The notes under the pieces: model-generated
Told to the model about the DNA's origin: nothing
Database searches by the model: none
The model's input: only the letters and a program-made list of their open reading frames with translations
Made by a program: the position numbers and the translations under genes
NCBI GenBank assembly: GCA_029239935.1
Contig: JARBTY010000230.1
Coordinates: 1 to 6,354 of the forward strand
DNA: 6,354 bases
Direction: 5' to 3'
From: Clostridia bacterium
GTDB lineage: Bacteria > Bacillota_A > Clostridia > Lachnospirales > Cellulosilyticaceae
Part shown: positions 1 through 5,321 of the stretch, in pieces
Numbering within the stretch: position 1 is the stretch's first letter
Layout of the letters: every line of letters begins with the position of its first letter

Positions 1-956
1 ATCAGCTTGTTTACAAACATCCAATTAGAGTAGTTCTCCCACATTTCAAGCTTCATCTCACCCCATCTTGGTGCATCTGCTATATATTGTGCTGCAAGAT
101 ACTTCTGGCTCGCGATGGCCAACGCTCTGTCAACTTCTGGAGCATGCTTCACAAGGATCTCTGCTGCTTCCTCCGGCTTGCTTATGCTATCTTGATAGCC
201 CTTTTCAGTGGCCTTTAAGAATTTCTTTGTTAATTCTGGGTTGTTTTTCAGAGTATCCTCACTTGCAATTATAACAGGCGTATAGAAGTCTAAATTAGGT
301 TCAATATCCTGCATTCTAATAAAGTTAAGCGGCATATTCTTAAGCTCTGCTGCTATCCCATCCCATCCATAGTATATCCATGTAAAATCTACATTGTTTT
401 GTACACTGGTGAAGAAATCTGCTGCGCCAATGTCAACCATTTCAAGCTTAGAGAAATCTCCTCCGCTTTTTTCCATCAAGCCCTTCAGCATAGCAACCTC
501 AGCAGGTGAACCCCAGCCACCGTACTTCTTGCCTTCAAAGTCCTTAGGCGTTGCAATGTTCTTCTCTTTAGGTGATGCGAAGCCTGATGTATTGTGCTGT
601 ATTACAGCTGCAATCGCCTTAATAGGCAGTGGTGTTTCTGCTGTTCTTGCATAGGTTACTTGTTCTTGATAGCTTATACCAAACTGCCCCTGACCAGCTG
701 CTATTAAATCAGCGCTGCCTCCTGCTGTCGGCTGAATTATTTCTACGTCAAGTCCTTGTTCTTTGTAATACCCTTTTTCCAATGCTACATATAATCCTGT
801 GTGGTTTGTATTTGGCACCCAGTCAAGTACTACAGTTACCTTCTCAAGCTCTGCAGGTGTTGTCGGTGCAGGTGTCTGTGGCAGATACTTTGCACAGCCT
901 GATACCACCATGGTTAATATAAGTAAAGCACATAAAATCAGTGTCAATTTCTTCAT
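1..956 (-). CDS. thiY: ABC transporter substrate-binding lipoprotein, NMT1/THI5 (ThiY) type, 3' end cut by window
   Basis: This is the extracytoplasmic binding protein of a thiamine-precursor ABC importer; in this family it captures HMP-type pyrimidines (formylaminopyrimidine for ThiY) and delivers them to a ThiX/ThiZ membrane complex. The frame is open for 318 codons from the ATG at 954-956 to the left edge. The N-terminus is a lipoprotein signal ([20 protein letters not shown]) followed by the lipobox cysteine C21. The mature part begins with the family signature [20 protein letters not shown] (about residues 40-59), then [29 protein letters not shown] and TWIYYGWDG. Family members are usually about 330-340 residues, so probably only 15-25 residues are missing. 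The ribosome site TAGGAG (965-970) lies inside the last codons of the upstream permease, 4 bases from its stop, which indicates translational coupling. Unlike the two genes before it in the operon, this frame is intact. Exact ligand (HMP, formylaminopyrimidine or thiamine) is inferred from the riboswitch. Confidence 0.88.
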   Translation of the reverse strand, partial: MKKLTLILCALLILTMVVSGCAKYLPQTPAPTTPAELEKVTVVLDWVPNTNHTGLYVALEKGYYKEQGLDVEIIQPTAGGSADLIAAGQGQFGISYQEQVTYARTAETPLPIKAIAAVIQHNTSGFASPKEKNIATPKDFEGKKYGGWGSPAEVAMLKGLMEKSGGDFSKLEMVDIGAADFFTSVQNNVDFTWIYYGWDGIAAELKNMPLNFIRMQDIEPNLDFYTPVIIASEDTLKNNPELTKKFLKATEKGYQDSISKPEEAAEILVKHAPEVDRALAIASQKYLAAQYIADAPRWGEMKLEMWENYSNWMFVNKL

Positions 957-960
957 CGTT

Positions 961-1648
961 TTATCTCCTATTTTTCTCTATTTCTATGCTCCAAGGCATA
1001 ATTAATTTTTGTAATAACCTTACTGCGTAAAATACCAGCATACTCAATAGTACAATCACTACAATTGCTGCAAAAGTCTTATCATATGCAAAAGAATGCT
1101 TCACTCTAGTCATATATATACCGAGTCCTGCCCTGCCGCCCATCCATTCGCCTATTACCGCTCCCATAATACTGTATGTGGCTGCTATTCTGAGCCCGGA
1201 AAAAAAGCTTACCATAGCTCCAGGAAACTTCACCAGTCTAAATATCTGTAATCTGCTTGCCTTCATGGATTTGAGCAGATTAATCATATCCTTATCCACA
1301 GAAGACAAACCATCTAGAAGGCTTATCAATGAGGGGTACAGTCTGAGATACCAGCAATATAGGGTAAATGGCCTTCTTTAATAGCTTTATACTGTCCATT
1401 AGTATTGCAAGAATCAAAGCTAATAGTATTGATAGGAAAAATCCTGCAAAGGCCTCTGTCATTGTAACAAATATGTGATTTTGTATATCAGGTAATATCT
1501 CTATAAGAGTACTTGCAATATCTGTAGGGGAAGGAAGCACAATACGACTAATTGCCCCCATATCTATAGATAACTGCCATATAATAAGCAATACCACGAA
1601 AAATACTGCTGGGATTATGCTATTTTCTATATTTCGCAATCTTTTCAT
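961..1648 (-). pseudogene. thiX: ABC transporter permease, ThiX-like, broken by internal deletion and frameshift
   Basis: Membrane subunit of the thiamine-precursor importer, present in two frames. The N-terminal part starts at ATG 1646-1648 (MKRLRNIENSIIPAVFF) and shows two membrane segments, the typical LPSPTDI motif (residues 39-45) and a stretch ending ILLVSQTVP. It then shifts into a short tail and stops at 1292. The C-terminal part resumes in another frame at ISLLDGLSSVDKDM (from about 1326), carries the EAA-loop region (SMKASRLQIFRLVKFPGAM) and final membrane helices, and ends at 961. In homologues about 30 residues, containing a membrane helix (typically an APLFIIWFGYG-like stretch), lie between these parts. 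The frame change requires a missing length of 3n+2, for example 92 or 95 bases, giving an ancestral protein near 260 residues, normal for the family. The junction is within about 1325-1336. A TTG at 1327-1329 could start the C-terminal frame, but half a permease would not make a pore. A real deletion fits better than a simple sequencing slip. Confidence 0.82.
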
Positions 1649-1915
1649 CCATTGTCACACCCTCTGGCTTATAATCAATCTTTACCATGGACAGGACATA
1701 ACTCTAGTAGCTCCTTCACTTACACAAATCTCCTGAGCTCTTTTTACTATATCCAACAAATATGCAAGCTCACCTTCCATGGTGGTTTCCATAGGACCAA
1801 CCTCATACTTCACACCGCAGGAATCAATATATTCTATAACCTTATCAACAACGTCATATATTCTATCATCACTTACACGTGGCAAAACTTGAAGACTAAC
1901 ATTTACAACTGCCAT
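1620..1915 (-). pseudogene. Small thiamine-binding protein (MTH1187/YkoF-like), frameshifted by 5-bp tandem duplication
   Basis: Member of the small ferredoxin-fold family (Pfam Thiamine_BP, formerly DUF77) often encoded with thiamine/HMP transport genes. It starts at ATG 1913-1915 behind a strong AAAGGAGG site (about 1922-1929) and reads MAVVNVSLQVLPRVSDD, then PMETTMEGEL (residues 41-50) and SEGATRVMS. The frame then ends early (SCPW, stop 1682-1684), giving 77 residues. At 1689-1698 the minus strand reads TGTCCTGTCC, an exact 5-bp tandem duplication. Removing one copy restores VMSMVKIDYKPEGVTMDEK through IAKYRK and a stop at 1620-1622: 96 residues, with the usual C-terminal VKIDYKPEG of this family. 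The restored gene would overlap the permease start (1648) by 29 bases; in the present form translation stops 33 bases before that start, so coupling is probably lost. It directly follows a TPP riboswitch, which supports the thiamine assignment. Confidence 0.85.
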
Positions 1916-1949
1916 TTTATTACCTCCTTTCTTAATATTATTAGCAAAA

Positions 1950-1990
1950 GGAAAACAAAAAACCCCTTATCCATTCCAGATAAAGGGTTT
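1950..1990 (-). terminator. Rho-independent terminator of the TPP riboswitch
   Basis: On the minus strand a 12-bp stem (AAACCCTTTATC, 1979-1990, with GATAAGGGGTTT, 1960-1971; one G-U pair) encloses a 7-base loop and is followed by a T-rich tract continuing to about 1950. It sits between the riboswitch aptamer and the first gene, so it is the likely expression platform: termination when TPP is bound. A CCCTTAT stretch inside the aptamer (2043-2049) is complementary to ATAAGGG of the terminator's 3' arm and could form an alternative antiterminator pairing; that part is inference. Confidence 0.85.
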
Positions 1991-2007
1991 ATACGTCAAA
2001 ACGCATA

Positions 2008-2098
2008 TTCTTTCCCTCCGCTGGCATTATCCAGTTCAGGTTATAAGGGTCGGAGCAGTCTAGCTCCCTCTCAGCCGAATTCCTTCAGCTCCCCGTTA
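2008..2098 (-). ncRNA. TPP riboswitch (THI element)
   Basis: The minus strand carries the conserved THI-box order: GGGGAGC (2088-2095), GCTGAGAGG (2066-2074), GACCCTTATAACCTGA (2037-2052), then CTGGATAATGCCAGCG (2019-2034) and AGGGAAA. Visible helices are P3 (AGCTGAA with TTCGGCT), an inserted arm P3a (GGAGC with GCTCC around TAGACT), and the CTGG/CCAG helix closing the ATAATG loop. P1 is weak and its borders are uncertain, so the ends given are approximate. It binds thiamine pyrophosphate and, with the following terminator, should switch off the transport genes when TPP is plentiful. The conserved core looks undamaged although the two genes directly behind it are broken. Confidence 0.96.
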
Positions 2099-2113
2099 TA
2101 TTATTACAGTACC

Positions 2114-2142
2114 ATTCTAATATATCCTTACTCCCCCGTCAA
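2114..2142 (-). promoter_or_regulatory. Sigma-A promoter of the thiamine operon
   Basis: On the minus strand TTGACG (2137-2142) and TAGAAT (2114-2119) are separated by exactly 17 bases, each matching the sigma-A consensus at 5 of 6 positions. The predicted start point near 2107 is just upstream of the riboswitch, as expected for a leader RNA. Confidence 0.75.
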
Positions 2143-2182
2143 ACTATATTTGTAATTCCAATATAAAATCGATACGTTGAAA

Positions 2183-2211
2183 TAGACATTAAAAGCCCAA
2201 TCTGTTAAAAT
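2183..2211 (+). promoter_or_regulatory. Sigma-A promoter of the EamA transporter gene
   Basis: TAGACA (2183-2188) and TAAAAT (2206-2211) are 17 bases apart, each one mismatch from consensus. The predicted start near 2218 leaves a leader of about 30 bases. The -35 element lies 40 bases from that of the divergent thiamine promoter. No operator-like palindrome is obvious between them. Confidence 0.55.
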
Positions 2212-2247
2212 ACATGAGGGTTAATGATTTGTTTTAGGAGTGTTATT

Positions 2248-3183
2248 ATGAAAAATAGCAAATATCTTCCTTACCTTGCAGGTATTGCAGTCTCAATCAT
2301 ATTCGGTATGTCTTTTATGTTTACCAAACAGGCATTGGACAGCTTTGACACCTTCCATCTGCTTGCATTCCGTTTTACCTTGGCTGCTTTGGTGTTAAGT
2401 GCATTGGCTTTATTTGGTGTCATAAAAATCACTCTTCGGAATAAGCCTATAAAGGAGCTTTTGCTTCTCTGTTTCTTTCAGCCGATTGCCTATTTTATCT
2501 TTGAAACAATAGGTGTCAAGCTAACTTCATCCTCTCAAGCAGGTATGATGATTGCACTTATACCTATTGTGGTTACACTAATGGCAGTTGTATTTTTGAA
2601 GGAAAGCCCTAATAAAATGCAAAGCTTATTTATCTTTGTATCTGTTTTAGGCGTTTTGTTTATAATAGCAATGTCAGGCAGCCTAAGTGCAGGCGGAAAT
2701 CTTGCAGGCATTGCTGTCTTGATGGGAGCTGTAATATCGGGAGCAACCTACAACATACTTTCTAGAAAGCTCTCCAGTCACTACAAGCCTATAGAGATAA
2801 CCTTTATAATGATGTGGGTAGGTACAGTTTGCTTTCATATCATTGCTGTCGTAAATAGCATCATGCAAGGTACTCTACAGAACTATTTCAGCGGCTTTTC
2901 ATCATGGCCGGCAGTTTCAGCAATACTTTATTTAGGAATTCTTTCATCGATTTGTGCCTTTTTCATGCTGAATTATATGCTGTCAAAACTAACCGCTTCC
3001 AGCTCAGCAGTTTTCTCTAATCTGGTCACGGTAATATCAATTATAGCTGGGGTGTTTATAAGACATGAGTCTTTCTACTGGTATCAGCTAGCTGGCGGTA
3101 TACTTATCATACTCGGTGTATGGGGTACAAATTACTACGGAACAAAGGCAATAGTCAAGGAAAGCATAACAACTGAGGCTTAA
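2248..3183 (+). CDS. EamA-family (drug/metabolite transporter superfamily) membrane permease
   Basis: Encodes a 311-residue, very hydrophobic inner-membrane protein with about ten predicted helices in two tandem EamA domains (roughly residues 8-143 and 152-298). That is the usual size and layout of DMT exporters such as RhaT/YdcZ relatives. Visible family features are the opening GIAVSIIFGMSFMFTKQAL, the conserved FRF at 41-43, the acidic FLKES at the end of helix 4 (116-120), and in the second half YNILSRKL. I start it at ATG 2248 because TAGGAG (2235-2240) is 7 bases upstream; an in-frame ATG at 2224 would add eight poor residues and lacks a site. It is transcribed alone, divergently from the thiamine operon, with no strong terminator behind it. 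The substrate cannot be told: members export amino acids, metabolites or drugs. A link to thiamine is suggested only by position, and no riboswitch lies on its side. Confidence 0.88.
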   Translation: MKNSKYLPYLAGIAVSIIFGMSFMFTKQALDSFDTFHLLAFRFTLAALVLSALALFGVIKITLRNKPIKELLLLCFFQPIAYFIFETIGVKLTSSSQAGMMIALIPIVVTLMAVVFLKESPNKMQSLFIFVSVLGVLFIIAMSGSLSAGGNLAGIAVLMGAVISGATYNILSRKLSSHYKPIEITFIMMWVGTVCFHIIAVVNSIMQGTLQNYFSGFSSWPAVSAILYLGILSSICAFFMLNYMLSKLTASSSAVFSNLVTVISIIAGVFIRHESFYWYQLAGGILIILGVWGTNYYGTKAIVKESITTEA

Positions 3184-3228
3184 CAATATTTTTGTGGTAA
3201 AAATAACAATTCTTCAATGATTATTTAG
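3184..3228 (+). other. AU-rich hairpins after the EamA gene
   Basis: Two overlapping weak inverted repeats follow the stop codon: TATTTTT/AAAAATA (3187-3193 and 3199-3205), and GGTAA plus AAATAA pairing with TTATTT and TTACC (about 3196-3233, two-base bulge). Neither has a following T-run, so neither is a convincing intrinsic terminator. The second overlaps the -35 element of the next promoter. They may only protect the mRNA end, or be chance in AT-rich DNA. Confidence 0.25.
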
Positions 3229-3257
3229 TTACCAAGTGTAAGTCAAAATGATATAAT
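3229..3257 (+). promoter_or_regulatory. Extended -10 promoter upstream of the CBS gene
   Basis: TGATATAAT (3249-3257) is a perfect extended -10 element (TG, one base, TATAAT). A weak -35, TTACCA (3229-3234, 4 of 6), sits 17 bases before it. The start point would be near 3264, which makes the leader to the CBS start codon about 190 bases. Confidence 0.55.
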
Positions 3258-3271
3258 AATATTGAAAATAG

Positions 3272-3357
3272 ATAAGTTGCGAAAAAGATTTATCAAATAC
3301 AAAATCAGTAGAAGCATCCGATTTTGTATTATCAAAGATGTATTTTTCACAACTTAT
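3272..3357 (+). ncRNA. Large two-tier hairpin in the leader of the CBS gene
   Basis: An outer stem pairs ATAAGTTGCGAAAAA (3272-3286) with TTTTTCACAACTTAT (3343-3357), 14 of 15 positions. Inside it an 11-bp perfect stem pairs AATACAAAATC (3296-3306) with GATTTTGTATT (3320-3330) around a 13-base loop. The sequences between the tiers form an internal loop in which TATCAAA occurs on both sides (3291-3297 and 3330-3336). It begins about 8 bases after the predicted start point. I do not recognise a known riboswitch class. It could be a cis-regulatory RNA or a small inverted-repeat (MITE-like) insertion; no clear target duplication is visible. Confidence 0.45.
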
Positions 3358-3369
3358 AAACAAAGGAAA

Positions 3370-3416
3370 ATGTTTTGCACTATTTGACTAAATATAAAGT
3401 GTTTAGTGCAAAACAT
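3370..3416 (+). repeat. 13-bp perfect inverted repeat before the CBS gene
   Basis: ATGTTTTGCACTA (3370-3382) and TAGTGCAAAACAT (3404-3416) are exact reverse complements separated by 21 bases. With the preceding hairpin it fills most of the leader. It could be an RNA stem or a split protein-binding operator. It is not followed by a T-run on the plus strand, so it is not an ordinary terminator of the upstream gene. Confidence 0.6.
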
Positions 3417-3454
3417 AATACAAAAATGCATAAGGAAAGGTGCGGATTAACTAC

Positions 3455-3886
3455 ATGAATGTAGCTTTTTTCCTTGTTTCTAAGTCAGAGACCATTAATC
3501 TTTCTCCTAAAAACACAATGAGGCAGGCTTTGGAGAAGATGGAGCATCACAGATATACAGCAATACCTCTGATAGATAACACCGGGAAATACGTTGGTAC
3601 AATTACTGAGGGCGATTTGCTCTGGAAGCTTAAAAACACCCCTGGATTATGCTTTGAAAATACAGAAAAGGTAATGCTTAAGGATGTTTCACAAAGAATT
3701 TACAACAAGCCTGTAAAAATTACAGCTTCTATAGAAGATCTTATATCACTAACAGTAACACAAAATTTTGTGCCGGTAATTGATGACAGTGGCATTTTCA
3801 TTGGAATCATACGGCGAAGTGATATCATCGGATATTTCGCAAAAAAACATTTAGAAAGTATAGAACCCACTAAGACTGTTGAGTAA
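3455..3886 (+). CDS. Tandem CBS-domain protein
   Basis: A 143-residue soluble cytoplasmic protein made of almost nothing but two CBS domains, about residues 8-60 (MRQALEKMEHHRYTAIPLID, then TEGDLLWKL) and 82-131 (PVKITASIEDL, NFVPVIDDSG, RRSDIIGYF). Such CBS pairs bind adenine nucleotides or related ligands (AMP, ATP, SAM, c-di-AMP) and act as sensors. With no fused enzyme, the partner cannot be named. I choose ATG 3455 because clostridial relatives begin MN(I/V)AFFL. AAAGGTG (3436-3442) is a somewhat distant ribosome site (12 bases). A GTG at 3440 would add MRINY but overlaps that site. The gene is flanked by a long structured leader and its own terminator, so it appears to be a single-gene unit. 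Function inferred from fold only. Confidence 0.88.
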   Translation: MNVAFFLVSKSETINLSPKNTMRQALEKMEHHRYTAIPLIDNTGKYVGTITEGDLLWKLKNTPGLCFENTEKVMLKDVSQRIYNKPVKITASIEDLISLTVTQNFVPVIDDSGIFIGIIRRSDIIGYFAKKHLESIEPTKTVE

Positions 3887-3903
3887 ATCAACAGTCTTTT
3901 TTT
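3872..3903 (+). terminator. Terminator overlapping the end of the CBS gene
   Basis: An 11-bp perfect stem, AAGACTGTTGA (3872-3882) with TCAACAGTCTT (3888-3898), closes a 5-base loop and runs into seven T residues (3897-3903). The left arm encodes the last residues (KTVE) and the stop codon TAA (3884-3886) lies in the loop, so the terminator is partly inside the coding region. Confidence 0.92.
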
Positions 3904-3932
3904 GCCTTTTTTCCCTCCCTTGTATAAAGCTT

Positions 3933-3965
3933 TGCATAATTGTTAATGACTTAAACATATTATGC
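3933..3965 (+). promoter_or_regulatory. Candidate forespore (sigma-G type) promoter or palindromic operator before capA-like gene
   Basis: TGCATA (3933-3938) and CATATTA (3956-3962) are 17 bases apart and match the Bacillus/Clostridium sigma-F/G pattern (TGMATA, about 17, CATWHTA). The predicted start is about 35 bases before the start codon. The same stretch is an imperfect palindrome: GCATAAT (3934-3940) with ATTATGC (3959-3965), continuing as TGTT with AACA. No good sigma-A promoter is visible in the gap. The promoter assignment is tentative, since AT-rich DNA gives such matches by chance. Confidence 0.35.
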
Positions 3966-4005
3966 GTCATCTTGTACATATATTAGACAAGGGGGAGGTC
4001 GTACA

Positions 4006-5070
4006 ATGTTTAATAGAAAAAGTATTATTTTAATTGTAGTTTGGCTTATTATAATTTCCTTTATGTTATCAACTGTTTTCGCCATTCTTGTATCCGCTGA
4101 TACAACAGAGGAGCCCATAGGTGCTGTAGATCAAAGAACAGTTCATGAAGAAGACTTAAACACAATAACCATTAGTGCTGCAGGGGATGTGACTATGGGC
4201 AGAGATGCACTTACATCCTATACCAACAGCTTTGATCATGTATTTGAGCTCCAAAAAAGGGACTACTCGTATTTCATGAAAAATGTGAAGCCCATATTTC
4301 AAAATGATGATTTGACTATTGTGAATTTGGAGGGACCTTTAACAAGCGCCTCCTTAAAGGCTGAAAAGCAATATAGATTTAAAGGCCCCGCTGCTTATGC
4401 CGAGGTGCTAAAGCAAAGCAGTATAGAGGCTGTCAACCTTGCCAACAACCACATGTTTGACTATTTAGATCAAGGATATTGGGATACAGTATCAAATCTA
4501 TCTGCCGCAAATATAGGCTACTCTGGCTTTGAACATAAGTATCTGACAGAGATAAAGGGTATAAAAATTGGCATGTTTGGCTTCACAGGCTGGGACAGTG
4601 GCAAGCAAAAGAAAGATGAAATCAAAAAAGCTGTAGAGGACTTGAAAAGTCAAGGAGCCAATCTCATCATAGCCAGCTTTCACTGGGGTGAGGAGCGGAT
4701 GTATACACCGAATCAAACACAAAAGGAGCTGGGTCGCTATTGCATTGACCTTGGTGTAGATTTGGTGCTTGGCCATCATCCCCATGTAATACAAGGGATT
4801 GAGACATATAAAGGCAAGAGCATCGTATATAGTCTCGGTAACTTTTGCTTCGGCGGCAATAAAAACCCAAGTGATAAGGATGCATACATATATCAGCACA
4901 GCTTCAGCTTTAAGGACAATGTGCTTCAAATGGAAGCAGGACAGATTATACCAGTCTCTATATCCTCAGTAAAAGACCGTAATAATTATCAGCCTACACC
5001 CTTAGAAGGCTTGGAAGCTATACGGGTAATGAACAAAATTAGAAAATACAGCATGAATTTAGGGCAATAA
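4006..5070 (+). CDS. CapA-family (PGA_cap) membrane-anchored metallophosphatase-like protein
   Basis: A 354-residue protein with a single N-terminal membrane segment (about 7-30, uncleaved anchor or signal peptide, AVFAILVSA-like end) and a large extracytoplasmic PGA_cap domain (about 53-320). The domain shows the calcineurin-like metal/active-site motifs in order: AAGDVTMGRD (58-67), VNLEGPLT (106-113), NLANNHMFDY (144-153), ASFHWGEE (223-230), LGHHPHVIQGIE (255-266) and YSLGNF (275-280). Founding member CapA/PgsA is needed for poly-gamma-glutamate capsule production, but no pgsB/C ligase or capsule gene is near, so a stand-alone CapA-like role in cell envelope or spore is more likely than capsule synthesis. 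The ribosome site GGGGGAGGT (3990-3998) is strong and the ATG at 4006 is clear. The stretch 30-52 is an acidic linker. All motif residues look intact. A possible sigma-G promoter upstream would put it in the forespore. Confidence 0.9.
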   Translation: MFNRKSIILIVVWLIIISFMLSTVFAILVSADTTEEPIGAVDQRTVHEEDLNTITISAAGDVTMGRDALTSYTNSFDHVFELQKRDYSYFMKNVKPIFQNDDLTIVNLEGPLTSASLKAEKQYRFKGPAAYAEVLKQSSIEAVNLANNHMFDYLDQGYWDTVSNLSAANIGYSGFEHKYLTEIKGIKIGMFGFTGWDSGKQKKDEIKKAVEDLKSQGANLIIASFHWGEERMYTPNQTQKELGRYCIDLGVDLVLGHHPHVIQGIETYKGKSIVYSLGNFCFGGNKNPSDKDAYIYQHSFSFKDNVLQMEAGQIIPVSISSVKDRNNYQPTPLEGLEAIRVMNKIRKYSMNLGQ

Positions 5071-5074
5071 AATG

Positions 5075-5107
5075 AAGTAGGAAATCATTTAAATTGACTT
5101 CCTACTT
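5075..5107. terminator. Weak, possibly two-way terminator between convergent genes
   Basis: AAGTAGGAA (5075-5083) pairs perfectly with TTCCTACTT (5099-5107), and after one mismatch TCA/TGA extends the stem. It lies directly after the CapA-like gene and downstream of the convergent small membrane gene, where a shared terminator is expected. T-tracts on both sides are short and interrupted, so efficiency is uncertain. Confidence 0.5.
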
Positions 5108-5129
5108 TACTTACTTTGATTTTTACAAA

Positions 5130-5321
5130 TTAGTGTTTGTTTATTATATCCTTTGATCCAAGTATGATATGAGCTAACCCAAAGCCTACAAGACCTGCAC
5201 TTACTAAAGGCATTACATCTTTCTTTTTCATTCCTCTTTTACTCATATCCATGCCCCGCATCATTGTTCCACTAGCTAATACTGCGCTTCCAAGTAAAGT
5301 TGGTATTAATCCTTGTATCAT
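5130..5321 (-). CDS. Small two-helix membrane protein, unknown function
   Basis: A 63-residue protein preceded by a very strong ribosome site TAAGGAGGAAC (about 5325-5335), which makes it a real gene despite its size. It has a hydrophobic, glycine/serine-containing helix (about 2-21, LIPTLLGSAVLASG), a strongly basic methionine-rich loop (22-34, MRGMDMSKRGMKKK) and a second helix (35-55, VMPLVSAGLVGFGLAHIIL), ending polar. By the positive-inside rule the loop faces the cytoplasm, so both ends face out: a small helical hairpin. I cannot name the family; a holin-like or envelope accessory role is possible but nothing here proves it. It is monocistronic, convergent with the CapA-like gene and divergent from the zinc-ribbon gene. 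I find no confident sigma-A promoter upstream. Confidence 0.75.
   Translation of the reverse strand: MIQGLIPTLLGSAVLASGTMMRGMDMSKRGMKKKDVMPLVSAGLVGFGLAHIILGSKDIINKH

Noticed and set aside
1292..1329. Programmed frameshift joining the two permease halves
   Set aside because: About 30 residues including membrane sequence are missing, so recoding could not yield a normal permease; no slippery heptamer with a downstream structure stands out.
1178..1381. Plus-strand frame within the permease
   Set aside because: Antisense shadow of the conserved permease; no ribosome site.
1652..2155. Plus-strand open frame of 167 codons across the riboswitch region
   Set aside because: It runs antisense to the thiamine-binding gene, terminator and TPP riboswitch, lacks a ribosome site and has no protein-like character.
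2224..2247. Upstream ATG extending the EamA protein by eight residues
   Set aside because: No ribosome site before it, and TAGGAG is ideally placed for ATG 2248.
4498..4929. Minus-strand frame of 143 codons inside the CapA-like gene
   Set aside because: The plus-strand frame carries all PGA_cap motifs; the antisense frame has no ribosome site or known domain.
4006..5070. Capsule (poly-gamma-glutamate) operon
   Set aside because: Only the CapA-like gene is present; no pgsB, pgsC or ggt-type neighbour is in the window.
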